The position numbers and the translations under genes were made by a program. A stretch of 64,000 bases of DNA. Origin: Gemmatimonadaceae bacterium (lineage in GTDB: Bacteria; Gemmatimonadota; Gemmatimonadetes; Gemmatimonadales; Gemmatimonadaceae). The notes below the pieces were generated by a model, which saw only the letters and a list, made by a program, of their open reading frames with translations, made no database searches and was not told the origin of the DNA. The DNA is taken from positions 124,001 through 188,000 of the forward strand of contig JBBEBQ010000018.1 in the NCBI GenBank assembly GCA_040882285.1, in the 5' to 3' direction. Of this stretch, positions 15,987 through 24,564 are shown one piece after another. Position 1 is the stretch's first letter, and each line of letters begins with the position of its first letter.

Positions 15987-17164
15987 GCTTCACCTGGCTC
16001 GCTCCGATCATCGTGTTCGGCATCGTGATCTTCGTGCACGAGCTCGGGCACTTCCTCGCGGCCAAGCGGTTTGGCGTGTACGCGCCGCGGTTCTCGGTCG
16101 GGTTCGGGCCCGCGCTCTGGCGCAGGCGGCGCGGCGAGACCGAGTACATCGTCGCGGCGATGCCGCTCGGCGGCTACGTGCGCATGGCGTCCAAGGACGA
16201 CGAGTCCACCGCGTTTCTCGAGGGCGGCGGCGAAGAGGCGCTCGCCCGCGAGCAGGAAGGACCGAAGAAGCCGAAGGACTGGGACCCCGAAGCGATGATC
16301 CCGCACGGCCCCAAGCCGATACCACCCGACCGGTGGTTCGAGTCGAAGCCGCTCTGGCAGAGGATCGTCATCCTGCTCGCCGGCGTCACGATGAACATTC
16401 TGCTGGCGTGGGTGGTGACCGTAGGGACGGTCGCCGCGTACGGCGAGCCGTATCTCCCGGCGGTAATCGACTCCGTGGTTGCCGGCCGTCCCGCGGCGAG
16501 TGCCGGCCTGTTGCGCGGGGACAGTGTAGTCGCCATTGACGGAAGGCCCGTGACGACGTTCACCGACATGGTGACGATCATCTCCGCGCGGCCGGAGCAG
16601 GCCACGACGATCGACGTGATCCGGGACGGGGCGCGACGCAGCCTCGTCGTCACTCCGGTGGCGGAGGACTTCACCGATCCGGTCGGCGGGACGCAGCGCG
16701 TCGGCAGGATCGGAGTGATTCCGCGAGGCGACATCGCCCGCTTCAGGACGGGGCCGGTGGACGCGCTCGTAGTCGGGACCGAGGCGACCTTCGCGATGGC
16801 CGGATCCATCGCGGGCGTCGTGCGCGGCCTGTTCACCGGCAATGTAGGAGTCGAGACACTGGGTGGGCCGATCGCAATCGTGCGTGTGTCCGTCGAAGCC
16901 GCGCAGGGCGGGCTGGAGGTATTCCTGAGCCTGATCGCGTTCCTCAGCATCAACATCGCGATCCTGAACCTGCTGCCGATACCGGTTCTCGACGGCGGGC
17001 AGGTGCTGATCCACATCCTGGAAGCCGTCAAGGGCAGCCCGTTCAGCCCGCGCGCGCGCGAGTACATCCTCCGCGCGGGACTGGCGCTCATCCTGATGCT
17101 GGTGGTGATCGTGATGTACAACGACATCCGCGCGCTGGCGCTGAGCTTCATCGGGCGCTCCTAG
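15983..17164 (+). CDS. rseP: RseP-type intramembrane zinc metalloprotease
   Basis: 393 residues. The zinc motif HELGH is in the first membrane helix (residues ~19-23), and the second site NLLPIPVLDGGQ lies near residue 330. Hydrophobic segments at the N-terminus, ~residue 130 and the C-terminus flank one PDZ domain (PAASAGLLRGDSVVAIDGR). Site-2 proteases cut membrane-embedded anti-sigma factors or signal peptide remnants. A candidate membrane-anchored anti-sigma is encoded at 39909-40499, but no sequence evidence ties it to this protease. The start at 15983 overlaps dxr by four bases. Confidence 0.95.
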   Translation: MSFTWLAPIIVFGIVIFVHELGHFLAAKRFGVYAPRFSVGFGPALWRRRRGETEYIVAAMPLGGYVRMASKDDESTAFLEGGGEEALAREQEGPKKPKDWDPEAMIPHGPKPIPPDRWFESKPLWQRIVILLAGVTMNILLAWVVTVGTVAAYGEPYLPAVIDSVVAGRPAASAGLLRGDSVVAIDGRPVTTFTDMVTIISARPEQATTIDVIRDGARRSLVVTPVAEDFTDPVGGTQRVGRIGVIPRGDIARFRTGPVDALVVGTEATFAMAGSIAGVVRGLFTGNVGVETLGGPIAIVRVSVEAAQGGLEVFLSLIAFLSINIAILNLLPIPVLDGGQVLIHILEAVKGSPFSPRAREYILRAGLALILMLVVIVMYNDIRALALSFIGRS

Positions 17165-17229
17165 CGGCGCGCGAAGCGAAAGCGCGTGAAATGTGTTAGA
17201 TTGAATGACATCCAACAGGGACAACGATT

Positions 17230-17529
17230 GTGATTGAAGCCTTCGAATTCGTGGACGGCGATCGGACGTTCACGTGCTCCGTCGAGAAGCCGCATTCCCT
17301 GGGAACGGAGAAGTGGTGGTGGTTCCGCGTGTCCACCGACCGTCACAACCGGTATGCGCCGTTCCGCGCGGCCGCCGGCGACACGCAGAAGTCGGTCAAG
17401 GCCAGAATCGTCGCGTATTACGACGCCCTTCTCGCCGCCCGCGCGATGCCGGCGCCGAGTTATTGGCGTCGCGGCGCGCCGGTCAAGACTGACGCGGCCA
17501 AGCCCGCCGCGGCGGTAGCGACCAAGTAA
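17230..17529 (+). CDS. Small conserved hypothetical protein
   Basis: 99 residues from a GTG at 17230, preceded by AGGGA nine bases upstream. The core has an unusual aromatic run, GTEKWWWFRVSTDRHNRYAPF, followed by a helical stretch (SVKARIVAYYDALLAAR) and an Ala/Lys-rich tail. There is no signal peptide, membrane helix or recognisable catalytic motif. The protein is hydrophilic and probably cytosolic. Codon use looks like the neighbours, so it is likely a native gene. Family and function are not recognised. Confidence 0.7.
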   Translation: MIEAFEFVDGDRTFTCSVEKPHSLGTEKWWWFRVSTDRHNRYAPFRAAAGDTQKSVKARIVAYYDALLAARAMPAPSYWRRGAPVKTDAAKPAAAVATK

Positions 17530-17560
17530 CGGCAGCGCGGCCGCTTCGGCGGCCGGCGGA

Positions 17561-17779
17561 TCACTCGTCGAGGTAGAGCAGCTCCCGCGCGGTTTCCCGC
17601 GCGGACGACGGGACGTACAGCGCGATCCCGCCGATCACCGGGCCCTTGAACCCCGCGCCGAACATCCCCGCCTGATTGCCTTGCAGCAGGCAGGGGATCT
17701 CGGCCTCGTTCAGCGACTGCTGCGCGATGTCGGCCTCGAATCCGTTCGAGAACGTGGTCAGCTGCACCCAGTCGCTCAT
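17561..17779 (-). CDS. DUF2007-like small protein
   Basis: 72 residues starting MSDWVQLTTFSNGFEADIAQ at 17779. The pattern of a short strand, then a helix with EADIAQQSLNEAEIPCLLQG, then a glycine-rich strand ending in SSARETARELL, fits DUF2007, a putative signal-transducing domain found as a stand-alone small protein. No catalytic residues are known for the family. Its ATG overlaps the TGA of the upstream gene (17776-18060), so the two are translationally coupled. Confidence 0.7.
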   Translation of the reverse strand: MSDWVQLTTFSNGFEADIAQQSLNEAEIPCLLQGNQAGMFGAGFKGPVIGGIALYVPSSARETARELLYLDE

Positions 17780-18060
17780 CGTTTCGGCGGTGTGAGAAAG
17801 CGCTCGGCTACCTGTTCCAGGCGGTCGTCCTTCGCCGCGCGCGCGCCGGCGAGGATCTCGCGCACGAACGGCGCGAGCCGCGGCTCTCCCCAATAGTAGC
17901 CGGTAGCGTTCTCTGCGCTGCCCGTCTCACCGACACGCGCCGCCTCCAGCAGCGCGCGCGCGGCCTGCCGGTCGAAATCTGGGTCGTCGCGCTCCGGCAG
18001 GTGATAGTCCCGCTTGGGAACATCGCCGCCGGCGTCCTCGTTCACGAATGCGCGGGACAT
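17776..18060 (-). CDS. Small hypothetical protein
   Basis: 94 residues, acidic N-terminal half (MSRAFVNEDAGGDVPKRDYH, then PERDDPDFDRQAARALLEAA) and a helical C-terminal half ending ERFLTPPKR. There is no signal peptide, membrane segment or cysteine. It is not recognised beyond being a likely real gene: it shares codon style with its neighbours and its stop overlaps the next gene's ATG. A linked function with the DUF2007-like protein is inferred only from that overlap. Confidence 0.6.
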   Translation of the reverse strand: MSRAFVNEDAGGDVPKRDYHLPERDDPDFDRQAARALLEAARVGETGSAENATGYYWGEPRLAPFVREILAGARAAKDDRLEQVAERFLTPPKR

Positions 18061-18142
18061 AACTCAATGTAGTCCCTGGCTCGAGGGATATCCCAGACGG
18101 AATGCACTCGGGGCCAGTCTCGCCGGCAATAGATTGCTCTCG

Positions 18143-18964
18143 ATGCAAGGGCAGCCCACGACCAAAGCTGTGATTCTCGCTCGCGGCCTCGGCACCCGCA
18201 TGCGCGCCCCCGACTCCGCGGCCGCCCTCGCCACCGCCGCCGCCGCCATCGCCGATACCGGGCTGAAAGCGATGATCCCCGTCGGCCGGCCGTTTCTCGA
18301 CTACGTCCTCAGCGCGCTCGCCGACGCCGGCTTCACTGACGCGTGCCTGGTGATCGGCCCCGAGCATGACGCCGTCCGCAAGCACTACGAGATCGACGCG
18401 CGACCGACGCGCATCCGCGTGCACTTCGCCATCCAGGAGCAGCCGCTCGGCACGGCGGACGCCGTTCTCGCGGCCCAGCCGTTCGCGGCCGACGATCCCT
18501 TTGTCGTGGTCAACTCGGACAACTACTATCCCGCGGCCGCGCTCGCCGAGCTGCACAGACGGAACCGGCCGGCGATGGTGGCGTTCGCGCGCGACGCCCT
18601 GACCGAGCGCGGGAACGTGGCGAGCGACCGGGTTGCCAGATTCGGAGCCGTCGAAGTGGATGAGCGCGGAATGCTGCGAAGCATGACAGGTGACGAGGCG
18701 CGCGCGGCAGCCTCCACCGGCGGTCGCGTGTATGCCAGCATGAATTGCTGGCTGTTCACCTCTGCGATCTTCGCGGCGTGCCGGGCCGTAGCCGTCTCCC
18801 GCCGGGGGGAGACGGAGCTCACGCAGGCCGTGCAGCGCGCGATTGACGGCGCGGGCTTGCGATTCGAGGTCGTGCTCTCCGAAGAGCCGGTGCTGGACTT
18901 GTCCAGCCGGGCGGACATTCCGCGCGTGGCCCTGCTACTTCGGAGGCTGGAGCCGCAACCATGA
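18143..18964 (+). CDS. NDP-sugar nucleotidyltransferase
   Basis: 273 residues from the ATG at 18143. The nucleotide-binding motif KAVILARGLGTRM is followed by an Ala-rich insertion and then GLKAMIPVGRPFLDYVL, where the Lys/Pro of the pyrophosphorylase signature lie. EQPLGTADAVLAAQPF and the metal-binding Asp in VVNSDNYYPAAAL are also present. These are hallmarks of glucose-1-phosphate thymidylyl/uridylyl-type transferases, which activate sugar phosphates with NTP. The insertion between GLGTRM and the Lys motif is longer than usual. The specific sugar and base are not decidable. It stands alone, with no glycan gene cluster nearby. Confidence 0.8.
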   Translation: MQGQPTTKAVILARGLGTRMRAPDSAAALATAAAAIADTGLKAMIPVGRPFLDYVLSALADAGFTDACLVIGPEHDAVRKHYEIDARPTRIRVHFAIQEQPLGTADAVLAAQPFAADDPFVVVNSDNYYPAAALAELHRRNRPAMVAFARDALTERGNVASDRVARFGAVEVDERGMLRSMTGDEARAAASTGGRVYASMNCWLFTSAIFAACRAVAVSRRGETELTQAVQRAIDGAGLRFEVVLSEEPVLDLSSRADIPRVALLLRRLEPQP

Positions 18965-19016
18965 GCGCGGCTGCATGCGGCGGCGACCGGCTGTCGCCGC
19001 TGCCCGTCATGGTCGC

Positions 19017-19301
19017 TTAGCCGCCGCCGCAAGCCGCGCAATTGGCCGATTCCGGCAGGACGAGCAAACGCCCGTACGGAATCGGCTTCCCGCAGCGCTC
19101 GCACAACCCATAGACGCCCCGCTTCATCCGGCTCATCGCGTTGATGAGCGCGCCGTACCTCGCCTGATCACGGCCGTAGGCACTCGCCGACATCTGCTGG
19201 TTCTGGATCGCGTCAATGCGGGAAACCCGGCCCATCGAAGCTTGGTCGAGCTGCTGTTCGGTCAGCGCGGGCGCGTCGTTAGGTTCAGTCACCCTGTGCA
19301 T
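19017..19301 (-). CDS. DksA/TraR-type zinc-finger regulator
   Basis: 94 residues. A helical N-terminal part (RIDAIQNQQMSASAYGRD...) is followed by a four-cysteine zinc finger CERCGKPIPYGRLLVLPESA...CAAC near the C-terminus, as in DksA/TraR proteins that enter the RNA polymerase secondary channel. It is shorter than DksA (151), more like TraR or the small DksA-like proteins. The two acidic tip residues of DksA are not obvious. A GGAGG lies only a few bases before the chosen ATG, so the GTG four codons later (11 bases from GGAGG) could be the real start. Confidence 0.82.
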   Translation of the reverse strand: MHRVTEPNDAPALTEQQLDQASMGRVSRIDAIQNQQMSASAYGRDQARYGALINAMSRMKRGVYGLCERCGKPIPYGRLLVLPESANCAACGGG

Positions 19302-19416
19302 TTCCTCCGCTTGGGGGGCGCTTTACAAGCGCATGTAACTTCAGTATTATTAACAGCTTGGCAACTTTTTAACGTCACCAGCGCGCAACGGGCGCGCGGA
19401 GAACACACCACCAGTA

Positions 19417-19677
19417 ATGGCATTCGCTAAAGCCCCCACGATCGAGAAGCACCGGACGCACGAGACCGATACCGGCTCGCCGCAGGTTCAGATCGCGATC
19501 CTCACGGATCGGATCAACTATCTGACGGACCACTTCCGCAAGCACGCCAAGGACCACCACGGACGTCGTGGGCTCCTCATGATGGTCGGCAGACGGAAGC
19601 GGCTCCTCAGCTATCTGCGTCGGATTGACGTCGAGCAGTATCGGAAGATCGTCGCCGACCTCGGACTGAGAGCCTAA
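19417..19677 (+). CDS. rpsO: 30S ribosomal protein S15
   Basis: 86 residues, near the usual 89. [20 protein letters not shown] and [21 protein letters not shown] are diagnostic for S15, which binds the 16S rRNA central domain. It is followed by a GC-rich hairpin and pnp, the widely conserved rpsO-pnp pair. The upstream gap 19302-19416 is AT-rich and probably holds the promoters for this gene and for the divergent DksA-like gene, though no clear -35/-10 pair stands out. Confidence 0.97.
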   Translation: MAFAKAPTIEKHRTHETDTGSPQVQIAILTDRINYLTDHFRKHAKDHHGRRGLLMMVGRRKRLLSYLRRIDVEQYRKIVADLGLRA

Positions 19678-19694
19678 GCCCTTCGCCGGAACTC

Positions 19695-19724
19695 GCGCGC
19701 GGGCCCATTGTGGCGCCCGCGCGC
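19695..19724 (+). terminator. GC-rich hairpin between rpsO and pnp
   Basis: GCGCGCGGGC / GCCCGCGCGC, a perfect 10-bp stem with a 10-base loop, 17 bases after the rpsO stop and 28 bases before the pnp ATG. There is no T-run immediately after it. In E. coli the equivalent spacer holds an rpsO terminator and an RNase III site through which PNPase controls its own mRNA. A similar role here is inference. Confidence 0.5.
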
Positions 19725-19752
19725 TTCGTGTTCTCAGAAAAAAAAGAGAAGA

Positions 19753-21999
19753 ATGGAACGCATCGAAAAAGTCTTCGCCGGCCGCAAGCTCTCGATAGAG
19801 ACCGGCAGAATGGCGAAGCAGGCCGCGGGCTCCGCGGTCGTCCAGTTCGGCGACACCATGGTGCTCGCCGCTGTCACCGTCAGCGACAACCTCAGCACGC
19901 TGCCCTTTTTCCCGCTCACGGTAGAGTACCGCGACAAGACGTACGCGGCGGGAAAGATTCCCGGCGGCTTCATCAAGCGCGAGGGACGCCCGCACGATTC
20001 CGAGATCATCAAGGCGCGGATCATCGACCGCTCGATTCGTCCGCTGTTCCCGGAAGGCTTCAAGAACGAGATCCAGGTGTTCGTGTACGTGATCTCGGCT
20101 GACCAGGAAAACGACGCTGACGTGCTCGGCCTCCTCGCGACGTCGTTCGCGCTGAACGCGTCGAAGATCCCGTTCATGGGACCGATCGCCGGCGTGCGCG
20201 TGGGACGCGTGCAGGACAAGTGGGTGCTCAACCCCACCTTCCAGCAGCTCGAGTACAGCGACCTCGACCTGGTCGCTACGGGCTCGAAGGATTCGATCAT
20301 CATGGTCGAAGGCGGTGCGCTCGAGATCGGTGAAGAGGACGTCGTCGAGGCATTGACCATCGGACACAAAGGAATCCGTGAGCTGGTCGCGATGCAGGAA
20401 GAGCTGCTCGCCCGCGGCCGCGCCGAGAAGATGGCGTGGACCAAGCCGGAGCCGAATCCGGCGATCGACGCCCGGATGAAGCTGCTCGCCGAGGACAAGA
20501 TTATCGAGGCAATCAACCTCGCCGACAAGCAGGCGCGCATAAAGGGAATGTCCACCCTGAAGAAGGAAGTCGCCGCGCAGCTGCTCGAGGAGTTTCCGGA
20601 CAACCCCAAGGACATCTCGCATTTCTGGGGTGAGCTGGAGTACAACACCCTCCGCTCGCAGGTGCTCGACACGGGTCACCGCGTCGACGGGAGAAAGCCG
20701 CAGGAAGTCCGGCCGATCAGCATCGACACTTCGGTGCTGCCGCGCGCTCACGGCTCCGCGCTGTTCACGCGCGGCCAGACGCAGGCGCTCGTGGCGGTCA
20801 CGCTCGGCACCGCGAAGGACGTGCAGCGGCTCGATTCGATCGATGAGCTGGGAGAGACGACCAAGTCGTTCATGCTGCACTACAACTTCCCCCCGTTCTG
20901 TACGGGCGAGGTCAAGATGATGCGCGGCACCAGCCGCCGCGAGATCGGCCACGGCAACCTCGCCGAGCGCGCAATCCAGGTGGTGCTCCCCGAATTCGAG
21001 ACGTTCCCGTACACGATCCGGATCGTATCGGACGTGCTCGAGTCCAATGGCTCGTCGTCGATGGCGTCGGTTTGCGGCGCGTCGCTCGCGCTGTTCGATG
21101 CCGGAGCGCCGATCAAGTCGGCGGTGGCGGGCGTCGCGATGGGGCTCATCAAGGAAGGCGACCGCTACTCGGTGCTGACCGACATCCTCGGTACCGAGGA
21201 TTCGCTGGGCGACATGGACTTCAAGGTCGCCGGCACCGAGCAGGGAATCACGTCCATCCAGATGGACATCAAGATCGAAGGGCTCGACCTCCGCATCATG
21301 CGCGAGGCGCTGGATCAGGCGCGCGAGGGCCGGCTGCACATCCTCGGCGAGATGAAAAAGGCGCTGACGGAGCCGCGGCCGGAGATGTCGCTGTACGCTC
21401 CCCGCATCGTGACGATGACGATCAACCCCGAGAAAATCGGCGATCTCATCGGACCCAAGGGCAAGATCATCCGCGGCATCCAGGAAGAGACCGGCGCGGA
21501 GATCACGGTGGACGATACCGGCCTGGTCACGATCGCGGCCGTCGGCGGCGAGTCCATGCAGCGCGCCAAGGAGATGGTCGAGCAGGTCACGGCCGAGCCG
21601 ATCGTCGGCGAGATCTACGAGGGCGAGGTCAAGAGCACGACGGCGTTCGGCGCGTTCATCGAGATCATGCCCGGCACCGAGGGACTGCTGCACATCTCGG
21701 AGATCCAGCACGGCCGCACCGAGCGCGTCGAGGACGTGCTCAAGCGCGGCGACGTGGTGAAGGTGAAGCTCATCGAGCGCGACGAGCGCGGAAAGATGCG
21801 GCTCTCGCGCAGGGCGCTGATGCCGAAGCCGGAAGGAGCGGCCGGCGGCGACGGCGGTAGCGGCGAAGGCGAGCTGGCTGGCGTCGGCGGATCCGGCGAC
21901 CACAGCAGCGAAGATCGTCCGCGCAGGCCCCGGAGCAGCGGCGGCAGCGGCGGGCGCGGCCGCAGCGGTGGCGGAGGGAGAGGGCGACCGCGAGAGTGA
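19753..21999 (+). CDS. pnp: Polynucleotide phosphorylase
   Basis: 748 residues from the ATG at 19753 (MERIEKVFAGRKLSIETGRM). Two RNase PH domains: the second holds the catalytic TDILGTEDSLGDMDFKVAGT near residue 480-500. Then KH (IGDLIGPKGKIIRGIQEETG, ~residue 562) and S1 (GEIYEGEVKSTTAFGAFIEI, ~residue 620). It degrades RNA 3'-5' phosphorolytically and joins the degradosome. After the S1 domain comes a ~50-residue low-complexity tail rich in Gly, Ser and Arg (RSSGGSGGRGRSGGGGRG), longer than in E. coli and resembling RGG RNA-binding tails. The stop overlaps the peptidase gene's GTG. Confidence 0.97.
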   Translation: MERIEKVFAGRKLSIETGRMAKQAAGSAVVQFGDTMVLAAVTVSDNLSTLPFFPLTVEYRDKTYAAGKIPGGFIKREGRPHDSEIIKARIIDRSIRPLFPEGFKNEIQVFVYVISADQENDADVLGLLATSFALNASKIPFMGPIAGVRVGRVQDKWVLNPTFQQLEYSDLDLVATGSKDSIIMVEGGALEIGEEDVVEALTIGHKGIRELVAMQEELLARGRAEKMAWTKPEPNPAIDARMKLLAEDKIIEAINLADKQARIKGMSTLKKEVAAQLLEEFPDNPKDISHFWGELEYNTLRSQVLDTGHRVDGRKPQEVRPISIDTSVLPRAHGSALFTRGQTQALVAVTLGTAKDVQRLDSIDELGETTKSFMLHYNFPPFCTGEVKMMRGTSRREIGHGNLAERAIQVVLPEFETFPYTIRIVSDVLESNGSSSMASVCGASLALFDAGAPIKSAVAGVAMGLIKEGDRYSVLTDILGTEDSLGDMDFKVAGTEQGITSIQMDIKIEGLDLRIMREALDQAREGRLHILGEMKKALTEPRPEMSLYAPRIVTMTINPEKIGDLIGPKGKIIRGIQEETGAEITVDDTGLVTIAAVGGESMQRAKEMVEQVTAEPIVGEIYEGEVKSTTAFGAFIEIMPGTEGLLHISEIQHGRTERVEDVLKRGDVVKVKLIERDERGKMRLSRRALMPKPEGAAGGDGGSGEGELAGVGGSGDHSSEDRPRRPRSSGGSGGRGRSGGGGRGRPRE

Positions 22000-23303
22000 T
22001 CACGGCCGGGACGGCTGAGCGGCGCGTGAAGACACCGCCGCGCATCGAAGCCGGCGTGCGCCGAACCGTTTTACCCAATGGACTGACCGTACTCTCGGAG
22101 CACATGCCGTGGGTGCGGTCGGTTGCATTGGGGACCTGGGTGAAGTCGGCGTCCATCCACGAGCGGCCCGAGAAGATGGGCGTGTCACACCTGCTCGAGC
22201 ACGCCGTGTTCAAGGCGACACCCACGCGCTCCGCCAAGGACATCGCGCTGTCCCTGGAAGTGCTCGGCGGGAGCCTCGACGCGTACACCTCGCGCGAGCA
22301 CACGAGCTACCAGGCCCGCGTGCTCGACGAGCACGCGGCGCAGGCCGCGGACGTGCTCGCCGACGTGGTGTTCCGTCCGCTGCTGCGCGACTCCGACGTC
22401 AGCGTGGAGCGGAAGGTCGTGCTGGAAGAGATCAGCATGGTCGAGGACACCCCTGACGACCAAGTGTTCGAGCTGCACAACGCGGAGCTGTGGGGCGGCC
22501 ACCCGTACGGCTACTCCATACTCGGCACGCGCGATACCGTCGGCGCGCTGAGCCCGGAAGACCTGCGCGAGCTCCACCGGAGCGTGTACCACTGCGGTCA
22601 GCTCGTGGTCGCCGCCGCCGGCAACATCGAGCACGAGCGGCTGCTCGAGGTGCTCGAGTCCACAGGATGGATGGACGTTCCCGCTTGCGGGGCCGCGCCG
22701 CCGCAGCCGCCCGAGCCCCGCGCCGCGCCTGCGTCGTACGCGCATCACGACCGGCGCGATCAGGCCCAGACCCACGTGGTCCTCGGAACCGCGACCGTGC
22801 CGCACCGCGACCCCCGCCGCTACGCGATCGCGCTGATCAGCGTTCTGCTCGGCGGCGGAATGAGCTCGCGGCTGTTCCAGCGCGTGCGCGAGGAGCTGGG
22901 GCTGGCCTATTCGGTTCAGACCTTCCAGTCATTTCACCTGGACACCGGGATGCAGGGCGTGTACGTCGCGACCGCCCCCGAGACCGCCGACGACGCCGTG
23001 CGGGCCATCAACGACGAGCTCGCCCGCCTCGCCGGGGAAGGCATCCCCGAGGCCGAGATCGAGCTGGGCAGGAGCCAGCTCAAGGGCCAGGTCACGCTCT
23101 CGCTGGAGAGCGTCGGATCGCGGATGTACCGCGCCGCCACGGGCGAGCTGTTCGGCGAGCCCATCCAGACCCTCGACGAAGTCCTCGCCCTCATCGATGC
23201 CATCGACCAGGACACCGTTCGCAAAGTCTGCGGCGAGTTTTTTGCCCCTGATATTCAAACGGTCGTAAGCCTCGGCCCCAAACCGTTGAAGAGCAGTTCC
23301 TAG
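21996..23303 (+). CDS. M16 family zinc peptidase
   Basis: 435 residues, GTG start at 21996. The inverted zinc motif HLLEH lies near residue 64 with the downstream acidic ligand in EEISMVEDTPDD. The second half holds GGGMSSRLFQRVREELGLAY, the conserved Arg/Tyr element of M16B peptidases. This matches the processing-peptidase-like proteins (YmxG type) regularly encoded after pnp. It is probably cytosolic, no signal peptide. Substrate unknown. The stop codon TAG is the first three bases of a heptad repeat array (23301-23328). Confidence 0.92.
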   Translation: MITAGTAERRVKTPPRIEAGVRRTVLPNGLTVLSEHMPWVRSVALGTWVKSASIHERPEKMGVSHLLEHAVFKATPTRSAKDIALSLEVLGGSLDAYTSREHTSYQARVLDEHAAQAADVLADVVFRPLLRDSDVSVERKVVLEEISMVEDTPDDQVFELHNAELWGGHPYGYSILGTRDTVGALSPEDLRELHRSVYHCGQLVVAAAGNIEHERLLEVLESTGWMDVPACGAAPPQPPEPRAAPASYAHHDRRDQAQTHVVLGTATVPHRDPRRYAIALISVLLGGGMSSRLFQRVREELGLAYSVQTFQSFHLDTGMQGVYVATAPETADDAVRAINDELARLAGEGIPEAEIELGRSQLKGQVTLSLESVGSRMYRAATGELFGEPIQTLDEVLALIDAIDQDTVRKVCGEFFAPDIQTVVSLGPKPLKSSS

Positions 23304-23328
23304 TCACTAGTCACAAGTCACTAGTCAC
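23301..23328 (+). repeat. TAGTCAC heptad array overlapping a stop codon
   Basis: Four units TAGTCAC TAGTCAC AAGTCAC TAGTCAC. The first TAG is the stop codon of the M16 peptidase gene. No facing array in the 53-base gap before ald. Confidence 0.85.
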
Positions 23329-23356
23329 CAACCATCAACATTCATCGCCTCTTCCA

Positions 23357-24472
23357 ATGCTCATCGGCGTCCCCAAAGAGATCAAGACAAACGAGAACAG
23401 AATCGCGCTGGTCCCCGCCGGCGCGGAAGCGCTGGTGGCTGCGGGACACGACGTGCTGGTCGAGACGGGCGCGGGTGAGGGCAGCGGCTTTCCGGACGAC
23501 ATGTACACCGCAGTCGGCGCGCGCATCGCCCCCGACGCCGCGACCGTGTGGGCGAAGGCCGACATGATCATGAAGGTGAAGGAGCCGATCGCGAAGGAAT
23601 GGAAGCACATACGGAAGGGGCAGTGCATCTTCACGTACTTCCATTTCGCGGCCGACGAGAAGCTGACGCGCGCGCACATCGACAGCGGCGCGGTCTGCAT
23701 CGCGTACGAGACCGTCGAGCTGCCGTCGCGCGAGCTGCCGCTGCTCACGCCGATGTCCGAGGTCGCGGGGCGGATGGCGGTGCAGGAGGGCGCGAAGTAT
23801 CTGGAGAAGCTATACGGCGGCCGCGGCGTGCTGCTCGGCGGAGTGCCCGGCGTGCCGCCGGCCAAGGTCGTCATCCTCGGCGGCGGAATCGTCGGCATCA
23901 ATGCGGCGAAGATGGCCGCGGGGATGGGGGCGAAGGTAACGGTGCTCGATCTCTCGCTCGAGCGTTTGCGGTACCTGTCCGACGTGATGCCCGCCAACGT
24001 GATCCTCATCTACTCGAACCGGCACAACATCCTGGAGCAGATATCGACCGCCGATCTCGTGGTCGGCGCGGTGCTGATTCCCGGTGCCGTCGCGCCGAGG
24101 CTGATCCGGCGCGAGGATCTCAAGCTCATGCAGCCCGGCTCGGTCATCGTAGACGTCGCGATCGACCAGGGCGGCTGCGTCGAGACCATCAAGGCGACGA
24201 CGCACGAGAACCCCACGTACGTCGTGGACGGAGTCATCCACTACGGCGTCGCGAACATGCCGGGCGGGGTGCCCCGCACGTCCACGCTGGCGCTCACGAA
24301 CGCCACGTTCCCGTACGCGATGCAGCTCGCCAACAAGGGCTGGAAGAAAGCCCTGCGCGAGAGCGTGCCGTTACAGCGCGGGCTCAACATCGTCGAAGGC
24401 CAGGTGACCTACCCGGGTGTCGCAGAGGCATTCGGCCTGCCCCTGGCGCTGGTGGACAAGTTTCTCTCGTAG
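23357..24472 (+). CDS. ald: Alanine dehydrogenase
   Basis: 371 residues, normal length. The N-terminal MLIGVPKEIKTNENRIALVP, the catalytic His in IFTYFHFAADEKLT (~residue 95), and the NAD-binding VVILGGGIVGINAAKMAAGM (~residue 170) all match. C-terminal VDVAIDQGGCVET is a conserved family signature. It interconverts L-alanine and pyruvate plus ammonia with NAD. It appears monocistronic: a heptad array precedes it and a short hairpin follows. Confidence 0.95.
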   Translation: MLIGVPKEIKTNENRIALVPAGAEALVAAGHDVLVETGAGEGSGFPDDMYTAVGARIAPDAATVWAKADMIMKVKEPIAKEWKHIRKGQCIFTYFHFAADEKLTRAHIDSGAVCIAYETVELPSRELPLLTPMSEVAGRMAVQEGAKYLEKLYGGRGVLLGGVPGVPPAKVVILGGGIVGINAAKMAAGMGAKVTVLDLSLERLRYLSDVMPANVILIYSNRHNILEQISTADLVVGAVLIPGAVAPRLIRREDLKLMQPGSVIVDVAIDQGGCVETIKATTHENPTYVVDGVIHYGVANMPGGVPRTSTLALTNATFPYAMQLANKGWKKALRESVPLQRGLNIVEGQVTYPGVAEAFGLPLALVDKFLS

Positions 24473-24494
24473 GCTGCCCCTACGGCCTTCTTCG

Positions 24495-24510
24495 GAGAGG
24501 TACGCCTCTC
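24495..24510 (+). terminator. Small stem-loop after ald
   Basis: GAGAGG-TACG-CCTCTC, 6-bp stem with a UACG-type tetraloop, 22 bases after the ald stop. No T-run, so termination is uncertain. The following AT-rich stretch (TAGTTTAAATAACT, 24523-24536) may contain the mreB promoter. Confidence 0.4.
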
Positions 24511-24564
24511 GCGTGACCCGTGCTAGTTTAAATAACTCCATGAGCCGCAACAGCTAAGGACCAA

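Noticed and set aside
24495-24510. Riboswitch or attenuator upstream of mreB
   Set aside because: Only a 6-bp hairpin with a stable tetraloop is visible, closer to the ald end, and no conserved aptamer features were recognised.
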